Shown: positions 14,767 to 24,113, numbered from the stretch's first letter. The stretch: DNA of 64,000 nt from an uncultured Clostridia bacterium (GCA_938049335.1 CALIYX010000025.1:1-64000), one strand, 5' to 3'. The notes: generated from the sequence alone by a model not told the origin. A program made the numbers and translations.

Positions 14767-17052
14767 TTATTTTGCGTCTGCAGCCTCAACTGCAGTAACT
14801 GACTTGCTTGAGTGTTCTGGCTCTGCGCCCTTTCTCACTAGCAGATATACTATACCCGCAATTAACACTAGTGAAACTATAGGACCAACTCCGAAACCGA
14901 ATTCACCCGTTATTACACCACCAATATTGTATGCGATTAGAGATAGGCAATATGCCCATCCAGTTAGCCATCCGATTGCAGCCCATGTCCATTTACCGCT
15001 ACCCATCTCACGCTTGATAGCACCGATAGCAGCAAAGCAAGGAGCGCATAATAGGTTAAATATTAGGAATGCCATTCCTGATGCACCACTATAATCCTTT
15101 GCTACATTTGCCCAAATCTGTTCACCATTATCTCCGAGTGCTTCCTTAGAGTCGTCGTAGTTATATAGCACACCAAATGTACCTACAACCTGTTCCTTAG
15201 CAACAAGACCTGTTACTGTAGCAACAGTTGGTTTCCATGATCCAAATCCTAGAGGTCTGAATATAGGTGCAACTGTATCACCAACGCTTGCAAGAAGCGA
15301 TGCGTCCATAGGGTTAACCTCATCTAGGCTTATATGTCTCTTCTGAGCTAGTTCCTTCTGGTATTCAGCTGTTGCAACATCCTTGTCCTCGAACAAAGTG
15401 TCAACCTTACCGAACTTACCATTTACAAATCCGTAGCTCGTTAAGAACCATAGGATTATTGAAGCAATAAGGATAACTGATCCAGCTCTCTTAATAAATG
15501 AAAATGCACGATCAAATGCAGTACGAAGAATGTTCTTAACCGATGTGATGTGATAAGCTGGAAGCTCCATTACAAACGGTGCAGCATCTCCTGCAAAAGC
15601 CTTGAATTTCTTTAAAATTATAGCTGATAGTATAATTGATATTATTCCAATGAAGTAAGCTGATACAGCAACATAAGCTGAGCCATTGAATATAGCACCT
15701 GCGATAAGCGCTATCATAGGAAGCTTTGCTCCGCAAGGCATGAAGGTTGCAGTCATAACTGTTAGCTTACGGTCTCTTTCCTGCTCGATTGTACGTGAAG
15801 CCATAACGCCCGGTACACCGCAGCCTGTTGCAACCATGTAAGGGATAAAGCTCTTTCCTGAGAGTCCGAAGTGGCGGAAGATTCTATCCATAACGAAGGC
15901 TACACGAGACATGTATCCGATATCCTCAAGTATTGAGAGGAATAGGAACAGAACGAACATCTGCGGAATGAAGCCTAAAACAGCTCCAACACCGGCGATG
16001 ATTCCGTCATTTACTAGACCGAAAATCCAGCTGTTGTCTGAGATGCCAAGAGCTCCAAACAATGCTTCAACACCCTTAGGAACCCACTGCGCAAAGATTA
16101 CATCGTTGGCATAGTCCGTCATCTTCTTACCAATTGAGATTTTCCAATCGCCCATTGATATGGCATAGACAAAGAACATTATCAGAACAAATATAGGCAG
16201 ACCAAAGATTCTGCTTGTAACGACCTTATCAATCTTATCAGATGTGGTCATATTATCCTTTGTTCTAATCTTATGAACTGAATCTGCTGTTATATTTGCA
16301 ATGTATGAATATCTTTCATTTGTGATGATGCTCTCTGAATCATCATCCTCAGCTGTCTCACATGCCACAGTAATCTGCTCGATTTCATCAGCCTTATCGC
16401 CAAGTGAAATAGACTCCATAACCTTAGGGTCTCTCTCGAAGATCTTGATTGCATACCAGCGCTCTAGTTCTTCAGGTACGATGCCCTTGATGTCAGCTTT
16501 AATCTTAGCAATAGTTTCTTCTATTGCATCAGCAAAGTTTCCATCCATGTTCACTAGCTTATGCTCTTCAGCAGCTTTAATTGCTAGCCCTGCAGCTTCA
16601 TTGTGACCCTCTCCCTTAAGAGCACTGATCTCAATAACAGGACAACCGATGCTCTTGCTGAGTGCATCTACATCGATAGTGTCACCATTCTTACGAACAA
16701 GGTCTATCATATTGACAGCGATAACTACAGGAATACCAAGCTCAAGTAGCTGCGTTGTCAAATATAGGTTTCTCTCAATATTTGTACCGTCAACGATGTT
16801 CAAAATAGCATCAGGTCTCTGCGTAACGAGATATTCTCTTGTAACAACCTCCTCCAAGGTATATGGAGAAAGTGAATATATACCAGGAAGGTCCTGAATG
16901 ATAACATCCTTGTTACCCTTGAACTTTCCTTCCTTCTTCTCTACTGTAACGCCTGGCCAGTTGCCGACGTACTGGTTTGCTCCAGTCAAAGCATTAAAAA
17001 GCGTTGTTTTGCCGCAGTTAGGATTTCCGGCTAACGCAATTGTAATTGCCAT
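14767..17052 (-). CDS. feoB: Ferrous iron transport protein B
   Basis: The 761-residue membrane protein imports Fe(II). The N-terminal G domain shows G1 GNPNCGKTTLFNALTG, G2/G3 DLPGIYSLSPYTLEE and G4 NMID. A helical spacer covers about 170-280. The C-terminal membrane domain has repeated gate segments, including FIPYMVATGCGVPGVMASRT and MPCGAKLPMIALI with conserved cysteines. The length is standard. It follows two feoA genes and precedes the Cys-rich partner, so the locus is feoA-feoA-feoB-partner from one iron-responsive-looking promoter. Confidence 0.97.
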   Translation of the reverse strand: MAITIALAGNPNCGKTTLFNALTGANQYVGNWPGVTVEKKEGKFKGNKDVIIQDLPGIYSLSPYTLEEVVTREYLVTQRPDAILNIVDGTNIERNLYLTTQLLELGIPVVIAVNMIDLVRKNGDTIDVDALSKSIGCPVIEISALKGEGHNEAAGLAIKAAEEHKLVNMDGNFADAIEETIAKIKADIKGIVPEELERWYAIKIFERDPKVMESISLGDKADEIEQITVACETAEDDDSESIITNERYSYIANITADSVHKIRTKDNMTTSDKIDKVVTSRIFGLPIFVLIMFFVYAISMGDWKISIGKKMTDYANDVIFAQWVPKGVEALFGALGISDNSWIFGLVNDGIIAGVGAVLGFIPQMFVLFLFLSILEDIGYMSRVAFVMDRIFRHFGLSGKSFIPYMVATGCGVPGVMASRTIEQERDRKLTVMTATFMPCGAKLPMIALIAGAIFNGSAYVAVSAYFIGIISIILSAIILKKFKAFAGDAAPFVMELPAYHITSVKNILRTAFDRAFSFIKRAGSVILIASIILWFLTSYGFVNGKFGKVDTLFEDKDVATAEYQKELAQKRHISLDEVNPMDASLLASVGDTVAPIFRPLGFGSWKPTVATVTGLVAKEQVVGTFGVLYNYDDSKEALGDNGEQIWANVAKDYSGASGMAFLIFNLLCAPCFAAIGAIKREMGSGKWTWAAIGWLTGWAYCLSLIAYNIGGVITGEFGFGVGPIVSLVLIAGIVYLLVRKGAEPEHSSKSVTAVEAADAK

Positions 17053-17088
17053 TATTTGCTCCTTTCGATTAAAAGTTTTGTCTTAGAA

Positions 17089-17316
17089 TTATTCTTCTAC
17101 TTCTATCATTGCTGCATCAGCTTTACGAATAGAAAGCTCATAATTTCTTATGTTAAGTTCCATCGGATCGCCTAAAGGAGCTAGTTTTCTAACATAGATT
17201 TCTACTCCCTTTGTAATGCCCATGTCCATGATTCTTCTCTTAACTGAGCCTTCACCATGAAGCTTTACTACCTTTGCGCTTTCGCCAACTGGTACATCGC
17301 GTAAAGTTCTCATCAT
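17089..17316 (-). CDS. feoA: Ferrous iron transport protein A (copy 2)
   Basis: The 75-residue SH3-like protein has GEGSVKRRIMDMGITKGVEI and LAPLGDPMELNIRNYELSIR, the FeoA core. FeoA is a small cytoplasmic partner needed for FeoB transport. It shares only family-level similarity with the neighbouring feoA, so this is not a recent duplication. It lies 36 nt upstream of feoB. Confidence 0.93.
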   Translation of the reverse strand: MMRTLRDVPVGESAKVVKLHGEGSVKRRIMDMGITKGVEIYVRKLAPLGDPMELNIRNYELSIRKADAAMIEVEE

Positions 17317-17329
17317 TTCCCTCCTTAAA

Positions 17330-17557
17330 TTAAAGCGGATTTACCACTATTTTATTTGCCATTTCCTTTGTTACTGCCAGCTTGGAATCCTTGACCTTTA
17401 CGATCAGATTTCCACTCTGCGCCTGTATGACATCAATCTGAGTGCCCTCTACAAAGCCTAAATCAGATAGTCTTTGTTTTGTAGCCGGAGCCCCACCGAC
17501 TCTAACTACTACTACCGTTTTTCCTGCCTCTACCATGCTTAGCGGCATATCACTCAC
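17330..17557 (-). CDS. feoA: Ferrous iron transport protein A (copy 1)
   Basis: The 75-residue FeoA-family protein has GGAPATKQRLSDLGFVEGTQ and ends KLAVTKEMANKIVVNPL. It is the first gene of the operon, behind a GTGAGGTGAG ribosome binding site. Two non-identical FeoA proteins beside one FeoB are common in Clostridia. They may form a heteromeric partner or serve separate regulatory roles. Confidence 0.93.
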   Translation of the reverse strand: MSDMPLSMVEAGKTVVVVRVGGAPATKQRLSDLGFVEGTQIDVIQAQSGNLIVKVKDSKLAVTKEMANKIVVNPL

Positions 17558-17593
17558 CTCACAATCTCTAAAATCCTATTTTTATTTCACACC

Positions 17594-17636
17594 TTAGTTT
17601 ATACTAACTAACTATCATTTGTCAATCCTAACTAAG
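17594..17636 (-). promoter_or_regulatory. feo promoter with dyad operators
   Basis: On the minus strand TTGACA (17620-17625) and TATAAA (17598-17603) are 16 bp apart. The -10 is buried in the dyad TTAG-N6-CTAA (17594-17607). Extra TTAGTTAG half-sites flank both hexamers. The TTAG...CTAA arms resemble DtxR/IdeR-family iron boxes, so iron-dependent repression is likely; the regulator itself is not in the window. Confidence 0.65.
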
Positions 17637-17641
17637 TCACA

Positions 17642-17686
17642 AAATCAAAGACCTCAGGCAGTTTTTATAGTTACTGCTCCGAGGTC
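17642..17686 (-). terminator. Terminator after copA
   Basis: Arms GACCTC and GAGGTC are extended by CAGT/ACTG on the inside. On the minus strand they are followed by TTTGATTTTG. This would end the csoR-copA transcript before the feo promoter. Confidence 0.6.
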
Positions 17687-17738
17687 CATATCATCCATCA
17701 AAATAATTTTAACAAGTCTGCACTAGGCGCACTACTAG

Positions 17739-17948
17739 CTATTCCACAGATTTAACCACGTAATCCTTATCTTCAACAACCTTCTTTAGGACTTCGTTTT
17801 CTACATCCTTTGAAATTTCAACGACAGCCGTACCATTCTCGTGGCTTACCTCTGCACTTTCAACGCCATCAACGGCCTCTAGAGCCTTCTTAACAGCAGC
17901 TTCGCAGTGACCGCACATCATTCCTTCGATTTCCATCTTCTTTTTCAT
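17739..17948 (-). CDS. copZ: Possible independently translated CopZ copper chaperone nested in copA
   Basis: Inside the copA frame, codon 777 is an ATG preceded at 8 nt by GAGGAGG (minus strand, 17957-17963), a near-perfect Shine-Dalgarno. From it a 69-residue protein starting MKKKMEIEGMMCGHCEAAV would be made, the size and motif of free CopZ. CopZ carries Cu(I) to CopA. The frame has no stop before this ATG, so both a fused and a free form are possible from one gene. That is inferred from the sequence; an ancestral copA-copZ pair that lost its stop codon would look the same. Confidence 0.5.
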   Translation of the reverse strand: MKKKMEIEGMMCGHCEAAVKKALEAVDGVESAEVSHENGTAVVEISKDVENEVLKKVVEDKDYVVKSVE

Positions 17949-20276
17949 TTTGTTTTCCTCCTCAATGAAATTATTTGTTTGACTGAACTTTATCTTTTTG
18001 TCCTTTGAGGCGCTATGCACATCAAAGAGATTTAATCTAAGCGCATTCGACACGACGCAAAAGCTCGAAAGACTCATCGCCATCGCACCGAACATCGGAT
18101 TCATGGTCCATCCTGTCAGATAAATCCATGCACCCGCAGCTAGTGGAATTCCTATTATATTATATATGAAAGCCCAGAAAAGATTTTCATGAATATTTCT
18201 TAGAGTTGCTCTCGAAAGCCTTATAGCTGCAGACACATCGCTGAGCTTGCTATTCATCAAAACAACATCGGCTGCATCTATTGCAATATCAGTTCCTGCA
18301 CCTATCGCAATTCCCATATCAGCTCTCGTCAAAGCAGGAGCATCATTGATACCGTCACCAACCATGACAACCTTTCCTCTTTTTTTGAGCTTTGATACAA
18401 CTTCTTCCTTACCGTCAGGCTTAACACCAGCGATTACTGTTTTGATGCCCGCCTGCTTTGCAATAGATTCTGCAACTAGCTGATTGTCGCCAGTAAGCAT
18501 AACAACTTCGATGCCCATATTTTCGAGCTCCTTGATTGCCTGAGGGCTTTCAGCTTTGATTGGGTCTGCAACAGCGATGACACCAGCAAGCCTGCCATCC
18601 TCGCAAAAGTAAAGTGCAGTTTTACCCTCTTTTGATAATTGATCTATCCGCAATCCGAACTCTTCATCTATCTTCGCATGTTTTTCTACGAAGCTTCTGT
18701 TTCCACCAGCTAGCTCTATATCGCCAAGTCTTCCTTTAAGACCGTTTCCTGGTGCTACGCTAAAGCTTGACAGTTCATTTATAGCAACTCCCTTTTCTTG
18801 GACATATTCCATTACCGCCTTTGCTAGTGGATGCTCACTGTATTTTTCCAGGCTTGCTGCAATTTCAAGCAGCCTTCCCTCATCAAAACCATCTGCTACG
18901 ACTATATCTTTGACCTTAGGATTTCCCTCTGTTATAGTTCCAGTCTTATCTAGAACTACAAACTGTGCCTTTCCAGTTTCTTCAAGCGAAACCGCAGTCT
19001 TAAACAGAATTCCATTTTTGGCTCCGACACCGTTTCCTACCATAATGCTCACTGGCGTTGCTAGTCCAAGCGCGCAAGGACAGCTGATTACGAGAACCGC
19101 AATACCTCTTGCTAAGGCAAATCCGAGTTCCTTTCCTATCAAAATCCATATTACCATGGTTACGAGTGATATCGCTATTACTGTAGGAACAAAGATACCA
19201 GAAACTTTATCTGCAACCTTTGCTATAGGAGCCTTTGTGGCAGCTGCATCGCTGACCATGCTGATTATCTTTGATAGCGTCGTATCCTTGCCAACCCTAG
19301 TTGCTCTACATTTTATATAGCCCGCCTGGTTCACTGTCGCTGCAGACACCTGGTCTCCTGCGCTCTTGTCTACAGGAATGCTCTCGCCTGTCAACGCAGA
19401 TTCATCTACCGAGCTTTCGCCTTCTTCAACAAATCCATCAACCGGTACGCTTGCACCTGGTTTAACAAGGAACATATCCCCAATCTTGACTCTCTCAATG
19501 GGAACCTCCTTCTCCTCGCCGTCCTCAAAAATTATAGCCGTCTTAGGAGCGAGCTTCATTATTCCCTTTAGGGCATCTGTAGTTTTCCCTTTTGACCTTG
19601 CTTCTAGCATCTTGCCCACTGTAATCAGAGTTACTATCATCGCTGCCGATTCAAAATAGAAATCGTGCATGTAAGCTTCGACCTGAGCTGTATTTCCATC
19701 TAGCTGTGCACCTGTCATCGCAAGTAGAACATAGCTGCTCCATGCAAACGATGCACCCGATCCAAGCGCAACTAGAGTATCCATGTTAGGAGCTCTGTTA
19801 AACAGCGACTTGAAGCCACTGATAAAAAACTTTTGATTTATAACCATGATGATTCCAGAAAGGAGCATCTGTACTATTCCCATAGCTACATGGTTTCCAT
19901 CCATAAATTTCGGAAGTGGAAATCCCCACATCATATGTCCCATGGAGATATACATCAAAACTATCAGAAATCCTAGCGATGAAATAAGCCTCTTTTTGAG
20001 CACTGGGGTTTCATGGTCTTCGAGCATGCTTTCGTTTATGCTCTGAGCGCTACCTTCCTGAGCATCCTCTTCGTCAGCACGTTGAAGCTTTGCCCCATAT
20101 CCCGCAGCCTCTACTGCCTTGATAATTTCAGAGCTTGATGCACTTCCATCAACTCCCATAGTGTTGGTCAAAAGACTTACGGCGCAGCTATCAACGCCTG
20201 GTAAATTCGATACAGCCTTCTCGACGCGAGCCTGACACGCTGCACAGCTCATTCCCGTTACTACATATTTTTCCAT
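17739..20276 (-). CDS. copA: Copper-exporting P1B-type ATPase with C-terminal CopZ-like domain
   Basis: The 845-residue pump has an N-terminal heavy-metal-associated domain (GMSCAACQ, residues 8-15). It also has the actuator TGESIPV, transmembrane copper site CPCALGL, phosphorylation site DKTGTITEG, the HP dipeptide in SEHPLAKA, and the hinge GDGINDAPAL. Unlike standard CopA it continues beyond the last membrane pair through a short linker into a second complete HMA domain with GMMCGHC (about residues 777-845). It lies 27 nt downstream of csoR, so export is induced by copper. The in-frame tail has its own strong ribosome binding site (see nested entry). Confidence 0.96.
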   Translation of the reverse strand: MEKYVVTGMSCAACQARVEKAVSNLPGVDSCAVSLLTNTMGVDGSASSSEIIKAVEAAGYGAKLQRADEEDAQEGSAQSINESMLEDHETPVLKKRLISSLGFLIVLMYISMGHMMWGFPLPKFMDGNHVAMGIVQMLLSGIIMVINQKFFISGFKSLFNRAPNMDTLVALGSGASFAWSSYVLLAMTGAQLDGNTAQVEAYMHDFYFESAAMIVTLITVGKMLEARSKGKTTDALKGIMKLAPKTAIIFEDGEEKEVPIERVKIGDMFLVKPGASVPVDGFVEEGESSVDESALTGESIPVDKSAGDQVSAATVNQAGYIKCRATRVGKDTTLSKIISMVSDAAATKAPIAKVADKVSGIFVPTVIAISLVTMVIWILIGKELGFALARGIAVLVISCPCALGLATPVSIMVGNGVGAKNGILFKTAVSLEETGKAQFVVLDKTGTITEGNPKVKDIVVADGFDEGRLLEIAASLEKYSEHPLAKAVMEYVQEKGVAINELSSFSVAPGNGLKGRLGDIELAGGNRSFVEKHAKIDEEFGLRIDQLSKEGKTALYFCEDGRLAGVIAVADPIKAESPQAIKELENMGIEVVMLTGDNQLVAESIAKQAGIKTVIAGVKPDGKEEVVSKLKKRGKVVMVGDGINDAPALTRADMGIAIGAGTDIAIDAADVVLMNSKLSDVSAAIRLSRATLRNIHENLFWAFIYNIIGIPLAAGAWIYLTGWTMNPMFGAMAMSLSSFCVVSNALRLNLFDVHSASKDKKIKFSQTNNFIEEENKMKKKMEIEGMMCGHCEAAVKKALEAVDGVESAEVSHENGTAVVEISKDVENEVLKKVVEDKDYVVKSVE

Positions 20277-20303
20277 AGGTTATACCAGCCTTCCTTCCCT
20301 TTA

Positions 20304-20618
20304 TTACTTCATCATTTTCTGCAAGGTGTTAACGAGTTCATCAACAACCTCGTCCTTGCCATCTCGTATATCATCAACCACACAGCTTTTTATGTGATTG
20401 CTCAAAAGCACTCTGCTGAAACTGTTTAGCGCAGCCGTTGTTGCACTTGCCTGAACAAGAATATCTGGACAGTATGCGTTGCTTTCTATCATGGACTTGA
20501 GACCACGAATCTGACCCTCTATGCGACTCAAACGATTTATCAAATCCTTATATTCCTTTTCATCCCTATGCTTTGTCTTATGACAGCATGTCTTACAGGT
20601 CTTATTACAATCAGTCAT
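20304..20618 (-). CDS. csoR: Copper-sensing repressor CsoR
   Basis: The 104-residue protein is a CsoR/RcnR-family (DUF156) four-helix repressor. The Cu(I) ligands Cys-His-Cys are visible: YCPDIL, then NHIKSC. The RLSRIEGQIRGLKSMIE helix is the family hallmark. A Cys-rich N-terminal tail (CNKTCKTCC) is extra. It controls its own operon with copA through the site just upstream, releasing DNA when copper binds. Confidence 0.94.
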   Translation of the reverse strand: MTDCNKTCKTCCHKTKHRDEKEYKDLINRLSRIEGQIRGLKSMIESNAYCPDILVQASATTAALNSFSRVLLSNHIKSCVVDDIRDGKDEVVDELVNTLQKMMK

Positions 20619-20651
20619 CTCATTCCTCCATCTCTATGTTTCTCACTTAGC

Positions 20652-20679
20652 ATTATATACCCCCTAGGGGTATATTCAA
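20652..20679 (-). promoter_or_regulatory. csoR-copA promoter with CsoR operator
   Basis: On the minus strand the -35 TTGAAT (20674-20679) and -10 TATAAT (20652-20657) are 16 bp apart. The spacer is filled by the G/C-tract dyad ATACCCC-TAGGGG-type (20656-20674), the usual form of a CsoR site. A repressor bound there would block RNA polymerase directly. Confidence 0.85.
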
Positions 20680-20689
20680 GCATTTTTTA

Positions 20690-20718
20690 CAAAAAAAAAC
20701 GACGGAACCTGTCCGTCG
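20690..20718 (-). terminator. Terminator after ogt
   Basis: The 7-bp arms CGACGGA and TCCGTCG have a 5-nt loop and are followed on the minus strand by a run of nine or more T. This is a textbook intrinsic terminator. Confidence 0.92.
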
Positions 20719-20738
20719 CCCTTTGTCTATGTTTATCT

Positions 20739-21245
20739 TTACTTTGATATTTGACCCTTCTCAAGCTCTAAAAGAAAGACTTTCTTATCTAGTCCTCCGC
20801 CGTAGCCTGTAAGCTTTCCATCGCTTCCTATTACTCTATGGCATGGAACTATGATAGAAATATCATTATGTCCGACTGCTCCGCCTACAGCTTGAGCAGC
20901 CATCCTCTCTATTCCTCTTTTGCTCGCTAGCTCCTTCGCTATTTCTCCGTATGAAACAGTCTTGCCGTAGGGAATTTCTAAAAGTCTATTCCAAACCTCT
21001 ATACGAAAATCAGTTCCGATGAGATGAAGCTTTGGTGTAAAGCCCGGCTCCCTTCCATCAAAGTAAATATCTAGCCAGCTCTTTGCCTCCTCAATGAATT
21101 TAGCTGCGTCGCCATCTTGCATTTCGGCCGGCTTATGCCTAGCATCCGCACTTTCGCCATCAAACCAAAGGCCCGTAAGCCCCTGATTATCAGCACATAG
21201 CACTATATCGCCAATTGGCGATATGTATTTCCCGCATACTTGCAT
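20739..21245 (-). CDS. ogt: Methylated-DNA-protein cysteine methyltransferase
   Basis: The 168-residue suicide protein removes alkyl groups from O6-alkylguanine. The acceptor motif IIVPCHRVIG and the following GKLTGYGGGLDKK are present, as is the helix-turn-helix region YGKTVSYGEIAKEL. The frame opens at a TTG two codons earlier. The ATG at 21245 has AGGA at 8 nt and is preferred. It lies 10 nt after the peptidase gene and is cotranscribed with it. Confidence 0.95.
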   Translation of the reverse strand: MQVCGKYISPIGDIVLCADNQGLTGLWFDGESADARHKPAEMQDGDAAKFIEEAKSWLDIYFDGREPGFTPKLHLIGTDFRIEVWNRLLEIPYGKTVSYGEIAKELASKRGIERMAAQAVGGAVGHNDISIIVPCHRVIGSDGKLTGYGGGLDKKVFLLELEKGQISK

Positions 21246-21255
21246 TTGCAAATTC

Positions 21256-22686
21256 CTACATTTTGGAGAGTAGGTAGTATACGCAGAATCTTACACCTGC
21301 GCCGGTTCCGCCTGTATGATTGTATCCCCAAGCTGATTCAGCATAGGAAGGTCCAGCGATGTCAAGGTGAAGCCACTTATCCTTGTACTCAGGCTTGATA
21401 AACTTATCTAGGAAAAGTCCTGCAGTGATTGCTCCGCCGCTTCCACCTGAAACCGAGTTCTGAATATCAGCAACCTTTGACTTAATCAATGGTCTTAGGT
21501 GTCTATTGAACTCCATTATTGACAGCAGTTCTCCGCTCTTTTCGCCATTAATCTTGAAATCATGCTGCAGTTTTACATTGTTTCCAATGATTCCTGTTGT
21601 ATAAGCTCCGATTCCTGTAATGATAGCTCCTGTTAGAGTTGCCATGTCAAAGATGTAGTCAGGCTTAATCATATCCTGCGTCCATGACAAGCAGTCTGCA
21701 AGTACGAGTCTTCCCTCTGCATCTGTGTTTGTAACCTCAATCGTTACGCCTTCACGAGATCTGATAATATCATCTGGCTTGTATGCCTTTCCACCTATTG
21801 CATTTTCTGTGCAACCTAAAACTGCGTGAACCTCAAAAGGTAGCTTTAGCTCAGCAGCAGCTTTGATTACGCCTAGTGCCGCAGCAGCTCCACCCTTATC
21901 TGACTTCATTGTTAGCATAAAGTTGCTTGGCTTAAGTGAAAGTCCACCTGTGTCGTAGGTCAATCCCTTACCAACAAATGCGTACTTACCCTTGCACTCT
22001 CCGCTTGGCTTATATGTCATGTGGATTAGCACTGGGTCGTGTGGTGATGCCTGGTTTACTGCAAGGAAAGCATTCATATTCTGCTCTTTTAGGTAATCCT
22101 TGCCAAAAGTTTCACAGCTTACGCCTTCTAGCTCCGTAAGTGCCTTTGCATCCTCAGCCATCCTCTGAGGTGTGTAAATCTGTGGAATCTCATTTACGAT
22201 ATCACGAACGAAATTTGTTGCCTCAGCAATCTTAAGGCCTCTATCTAGACCTTTCTCAGCAGGCTCTAAATCTGCATCTGCAAGCTCACATAGAACAATT
22301 TCCTCAAGGCTTGACTCTTTAGCATCGCTCTTATACTTGTCGAAAGAGTACATCGAAAGCTCAAATCCCTCAACGAATGCAGCATATGTGTCCTCAGCTG
22401 AAGCCTCACTTGCGAGAAGTTTTGTCTTAAGACTCTTGATATTGTGACCCTTAATCTTGCTAACAACCTTTGCTAGAACAAGTCTCAGAGATTCTAGGTC
22501 CTTATCCTCTAGGCTGGCGTAAACTCTGCGAGATGCCGGTACATCCATTACATCTCCCTCGCCGAACTTGCAAAGCTCAAGAACATCCTTGTCAGCTAGG
22601 GTTTCTATCTTGTCTCCCTCTACAAAGCAAAGCTCATAATCGCAGCTAAGCTCTGAAAGAGGCTTATTTGATAATTTATATTGCAT
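21256..22686 (-). CDS. pepA: Leucyl aminopeptidase (M17 family)
   Basis: The 476-residue protein is a two-metal M17 exopeptidase. The catalytic domain has VGKGLTYDTGGLSLKP (metal Lys/Asp), MKSDKGGAAAALG, and the hallmark NTDAEGRLVLADCL. The N-terminal half is a divergent substrate-gating domain. The ATG at 22686 has AGGAGGA 8 nt upstream; the frame extends 25 codons further without a ribosome binding site. The role is general peptide turnover. Confidence 0.93.
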   Translation of the reverse strand: MQYKLSNKPLSELSCDYELCFVEGDKIETLADKDVLELCKFGEGDVMDVPASRRVYASLEDKDLESLRLVLAKVVSKIKGHNIKSLKTKLLASEASAEDTYAAFVEGFELSMYSFDKYKSDAKESSLEEIVLCELADADLEPAEKGLDRGLKIAEATNFVRDIVNEIPQIYTPQRMAEDAKALTELEGVSCETFGKDYLKEQNMNAFLAVNQASPHDPVLIHMTYKPSGECKGKYAFVGKGLTYDTGGLSLKPSNFMLTMKSDKGGAAAALGVIKAAAELKLPFEVHAVLGCTENAIGGKAYKPDDIIRSREGVTIEVTNTDAEGRLVLADCLSWTQDMIKPDYIFDMATLTGAIITGIGAYTTGIIGNNVKLQHDFKINGEKSGELLSIMEFNRHLRPLIKSKVADIQNSVSGGSGGAITAGLFLDKFIKPEYKDKWLHLDIAGPSYAESAWGYNHTGGTGAGVRFCVYYLLSKM

Positions 22687-22771
22687 ATTATCATCCTCCT
22701 TTGATTGAAATCTACTTTTAAGAAAGACTGTGCGCATGACCAAGGCCCGCACACAGTCCATTTTACATTAA

Positions 22772-24067
22772 TTAGTGTTTTTGGTTGAACGCTGCAAGTC
22801 CTGCATACTTTGCATTCTCATCAAGCTCCTCCTCTATACGAAGCAGCTGGTTGTACTTAGCAACTCTCTCACTTCTGTTAGGAGCACCTGTCTTAATCTG
22901 TCCTGCGTTTAGCGCTACTGCAAGGTCGGCAATTGTTGTATCCTCTGTTTCTCCTGAGCGGTGTGAAACAACTGCTGTGTAACCAGCCTTCTGAGCCATC
23001 TTGATAGCCTCAATTGTCTCTGAAACTGAACCAATCTGGTTTAGCTTGATTAGGATTGAATTTCCACAGTCCTGCTCTATGCCCTTGTGAAGTCTCTTAG
23101 TATTAGTAACAAAGAGGTCGTCTCCAACGATTTGAATTCTATCGCCTAGCTCCTCTGTCATCATCTTCCAGCCTTCCCAGTCCTCTTCATCAAGACCGTC
23201 TTCGATTGAAACGATAGGGTATTTGTCAACTAGTGATTTCCAATGAGCAACTAGCTCAGCTGATGTGAATTCCTTACCACTCTTTGGCTGCTTGTACTGG
23301 CCTTTAGCACTGCCCTTCCACTCACTTGCTGCTGCATCCATAGCTAGAACAAAGTCCTTACCTGGCTCATATCCACAATCCTTGATTGCCTTTAGGATGT
23401 ACTCTAGAGTTTCCTCATCGCTAGATAGGTTAGGTGCATATCCACCCTCATCACCTACTGATGTAGCATATCCTTCTGCCTTGAGAAGCTTGCCTAGCTT
23501 GTGATATACCTCAGCGCACTGACGAAGACCCTCTGCGAAGCTTGATGCTCCAACCGGCATGATCATGAACTCCTGTGTATCAACAGTGTTGCTAGCGTGA
23601 GCACCACCGTTTAGGATGTTCATCATAGGTACAGGAAGAACGTTTCCGAACTGTCCGCCTAGGAATCTATATAGTGGAATGTCTAGTGAGTTAGCTGCTG
23701 CCTTAGCGCAAGCAATAGAAACTGCAAGAATAGCATTCGCACCAAAGCGTGACTTATCCTCTGTTCCATCTGCATCTATCATCGCTTTGTCTATAGCGTA
23801 GATATCTGAAGCATCCATTCCTAGAAGAAGCTCATCGATCTCATTGTTTATAAAATCAACAGCCTTGAGAACTCCCTTGCCGTCGTATCTGCTCTTGTCA
23901 CCGTCTCTGAGCTCGAGTGCCTCAAATTCACCTGTAGAAGCTCCACTTGGTGCAGCGCCTCTGCCCATGCTGCCGTCCTCAAGATATACTTCAGCCTCAA
24001 CAGTAGGATTGCCACGTGAATCCATAATTTCTCTACCTATAACCTGTACGATTTCCAAATAAGCCAT
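22772..24067 (-). CDS. eno: Enolase
   Basis: The 431-residue glycolytic enzyme converts 2-phosphoglycerate to phosphoenolpyruvate. It starts with EIVQVIGREIMDSRGNPTVE and contains the metal ligands and catalytic Lys/Glu in SVGDEGGYAP, SIEDGLDEEDW and ILIKLNQIGSVSETI, plus SHRSGETEDT. An in-frame ATG three codons earlier is too close to the GAAAGGA site, so 24067 is preferred. It is monocistronic, with its own promoter and a structured leader. Confidence 0.97.
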   Translation of the reverse strand: MAYLEIVQVIGREIMDSRGNPTVEAEVYLEDGSMGRGAAPSGASTGEFEALELRDGDKSRYDGKGVLKAVDFINNEIDELLLGMDASDIYAIDKAMIDADGTEDKSRFGANAILAVSIACAKAAANSLDIPLYRFLGGQFGNVLPVPMMNILNGGAHASNTVDTQEFMIMPVGASSFAEGLRQCAEVYHKLGKLLKAEGYATSVGDEGGYAPNLSSDEETLEYILKAIKDCGYEPGKDFVLAMDAAASEWKGSAKGQYKQPKSGKEFTSAELVAHWKSLVDKYPIVSIEDGLDEEDWEGWKMMTEELGDRIQIVGDDLFVTNTKRLHKGIEQDCGNSILIKLNQIGSVSETIEAIKMAQKAGYTAVVSHRSGETEDTTIADLAVALNAGQIKTGAPNRSERVAKYNQLLRIEEELDENAKYAGLAAFNQKH

Positions 24068-24113
24068 ATCTCTCATTCCTTTCAGTTACTTGAATTCGTT
24101 TCATAATTAATTC

